Below, piece after piece: positions 5,660-5,955 of a stretch of DNA of 5,955 nt. Location of the stretch: positions 1 through 5,955 of the forward strand of contig JANYKY010000094.1 of the NCBI GenBank assembly GCA_025357975.1, given 5' to 3'. Source of the DNA: Gemmatimonadaceae bacterium (lineage in GTDB: Bacteria > Gemmatimonadota > Gemmatimonadetes > Gemmatimonadales > Gemmatimonadaceae). The position numbers were made by a program, and so were the translations under genes. Positions within the stretch are counted from its first letter, which is position 1. Each line of letters begins with the position of its first letter. Below the pieces are notes generated by a model, which searched no databases, was not told the origin of the DNA, and saw only the letters and a list, made by a program, of their open reading frames with translations.

Positions 5660-5950
5660 TCAGAAAAAGGTTTCGGTTGGAAGCACGGCGACATGCACGC
5701 GTTCCCCGGCTGGCAGGCGCGCCGCTTCGGCGCGCAGAGTTTCAACGAGGTCCAGCGATTGATCCGCCGGAACGACGCTGAAGAAGAGCGTGGACTCGCC
5801 CGGCCACGCGCGCGATCCTTCGCGTCTGCCGGTCGTTCCAGCGCCATGGACATTGCGAAACTCGCTGTATCCGCCGGCGTGATGGCTATCAAGCAACGAC
5901 GAGATTCGGTGCGGGTTTGATCCGCTGTACACCACTATCATCATTTTCAT
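5660..5950 (-). CDS. PII-like protein, probably of the PG0541 transporter-associated type
   Basis: The 96-residue product has the ferredoxin-like beta-alpha-beta layout of a PII-like protein: strand MKMMIVVYS (1-9), helix HRISSLLDSH (14-23), strand YSEFRNVHG (28-36), a T-loop-like segment at 36-51 ending in GSRAWPG, strand TLFFSVVP (54-61), helix LDLVETLRAEAARL (66-79) and strand VHVAVLPTE (85-93). The G-S-x-x-W-P-G and the terminal V-L-P resemble PII-like proteins encoded beside RND-type efflux transporters, where they are thought to sense a small molecule and control transport. The usual uridylylated PII tyrosine is not present. ATG 5950 is five bases from the window edge; it starts the first strand properly, but an upstream extension cannot be excluded. 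It is the first visible gene of the cluster with DUF2892 and ArsR; a transporter gene may lie outside the window to the right. Confidence 0.72.
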   Translation of the reverse strand: MKMMIVVYSGSNPHRISSLLDSHHAGGYSEFRNVHGAGTTGRREGSRAWPGESTLFFSVVPADQSLDLVETLRAEAARLPAGERVHVAVLPTETFF

Positions 5951-5955
5951 GATTG

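Noticed and set aside
1..5955. CRISPR array, insertion sequence, long direct repeats or phage genes
   Set aside because: No regularly spaced repeats, transposase or integrase motifs, or terminal inverted repeats were seen on either strand.

Overview
The window looks like ordinary chromosomal sequence from a moderately GC-rich, free-living Gram-negative-type bacterium. The mix of an OsmC protein, a DUF5996 relic, a soluble double-PAS histidine kinase, an ArsR/DUF2892 pair and a YVTN-propeller lipoprotein recalls soil lineages such as Gemmatimonadota or Acidobacteriota. That assignment is an inference from protein style, not from a marker gene. There is no rRNA, CRISPR array, transposase or intact tRNA.

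Left part (1-2169), all genes on the minus strand. In transcription order from the right: a 117-residue protein of unknown function (2169-1816); a broken DUF5996 gene (1811-1079); an OsmC-family protein (1082-645); a weak possible terminator; and the first 169 codons of a YVTN beta-propeller lipoprotein that runs off the left edge (507-1). The first three form one tight unit, with a 4-nt gap and then a 3-nt stop/start overlap. The DUF5996 gene carries two independent lesions: a TGG-to-TGA type nonsense codon and an internal deletion that also shifts the frame. Its last 190 codons stay open and still feed the overlapping TTG start of OsmC.

Middle (2170-4300). A 271-bp divergent intergenic region separates the unknown protein from a plus-strand gene for a soluble hybrid-free histidine kinase, with two PAS-like sensor domains followed by HisKA and HATPase_c. 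No response regulator lies in the window.

Right part (4301-5955). A 384-bp stretch with at most a possible gene relic precedes a 64-residue hypothetical protein on the plus strand, which is followed by a perfect 11-bp hairpin that probably terminates transcription. A short tRNA-resembling stretch follows. On the minus strand, a three-gene cluster reads leftward from the right edge: a PII-like transporter-associated protein, a DUF2892 small membrane protein with a CPLE motif, and an ArsR-type repressor. The ArsR gene has its own well-formed sigma-70 promoter, whose -35 box overlaps the DUF2892 stop codon. A perfect inverted repeat fills the spacer between the two boxes and is a natural candidate autoregulatory operator. 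The arrangement recalls the E. coli ygaVP pair (ArsR regulator plus a DUF2892-containing sulfur protein), so control by a thiol, sulfide or metal signal is a reasonable but unproven guess.

The most interesting items are the decayed but still translationally coupled DUF5996 gene and the ArsR/DUF2892/PII-like module with its internal promoter-operator. I did not find convincing evidence for a wholly new system.
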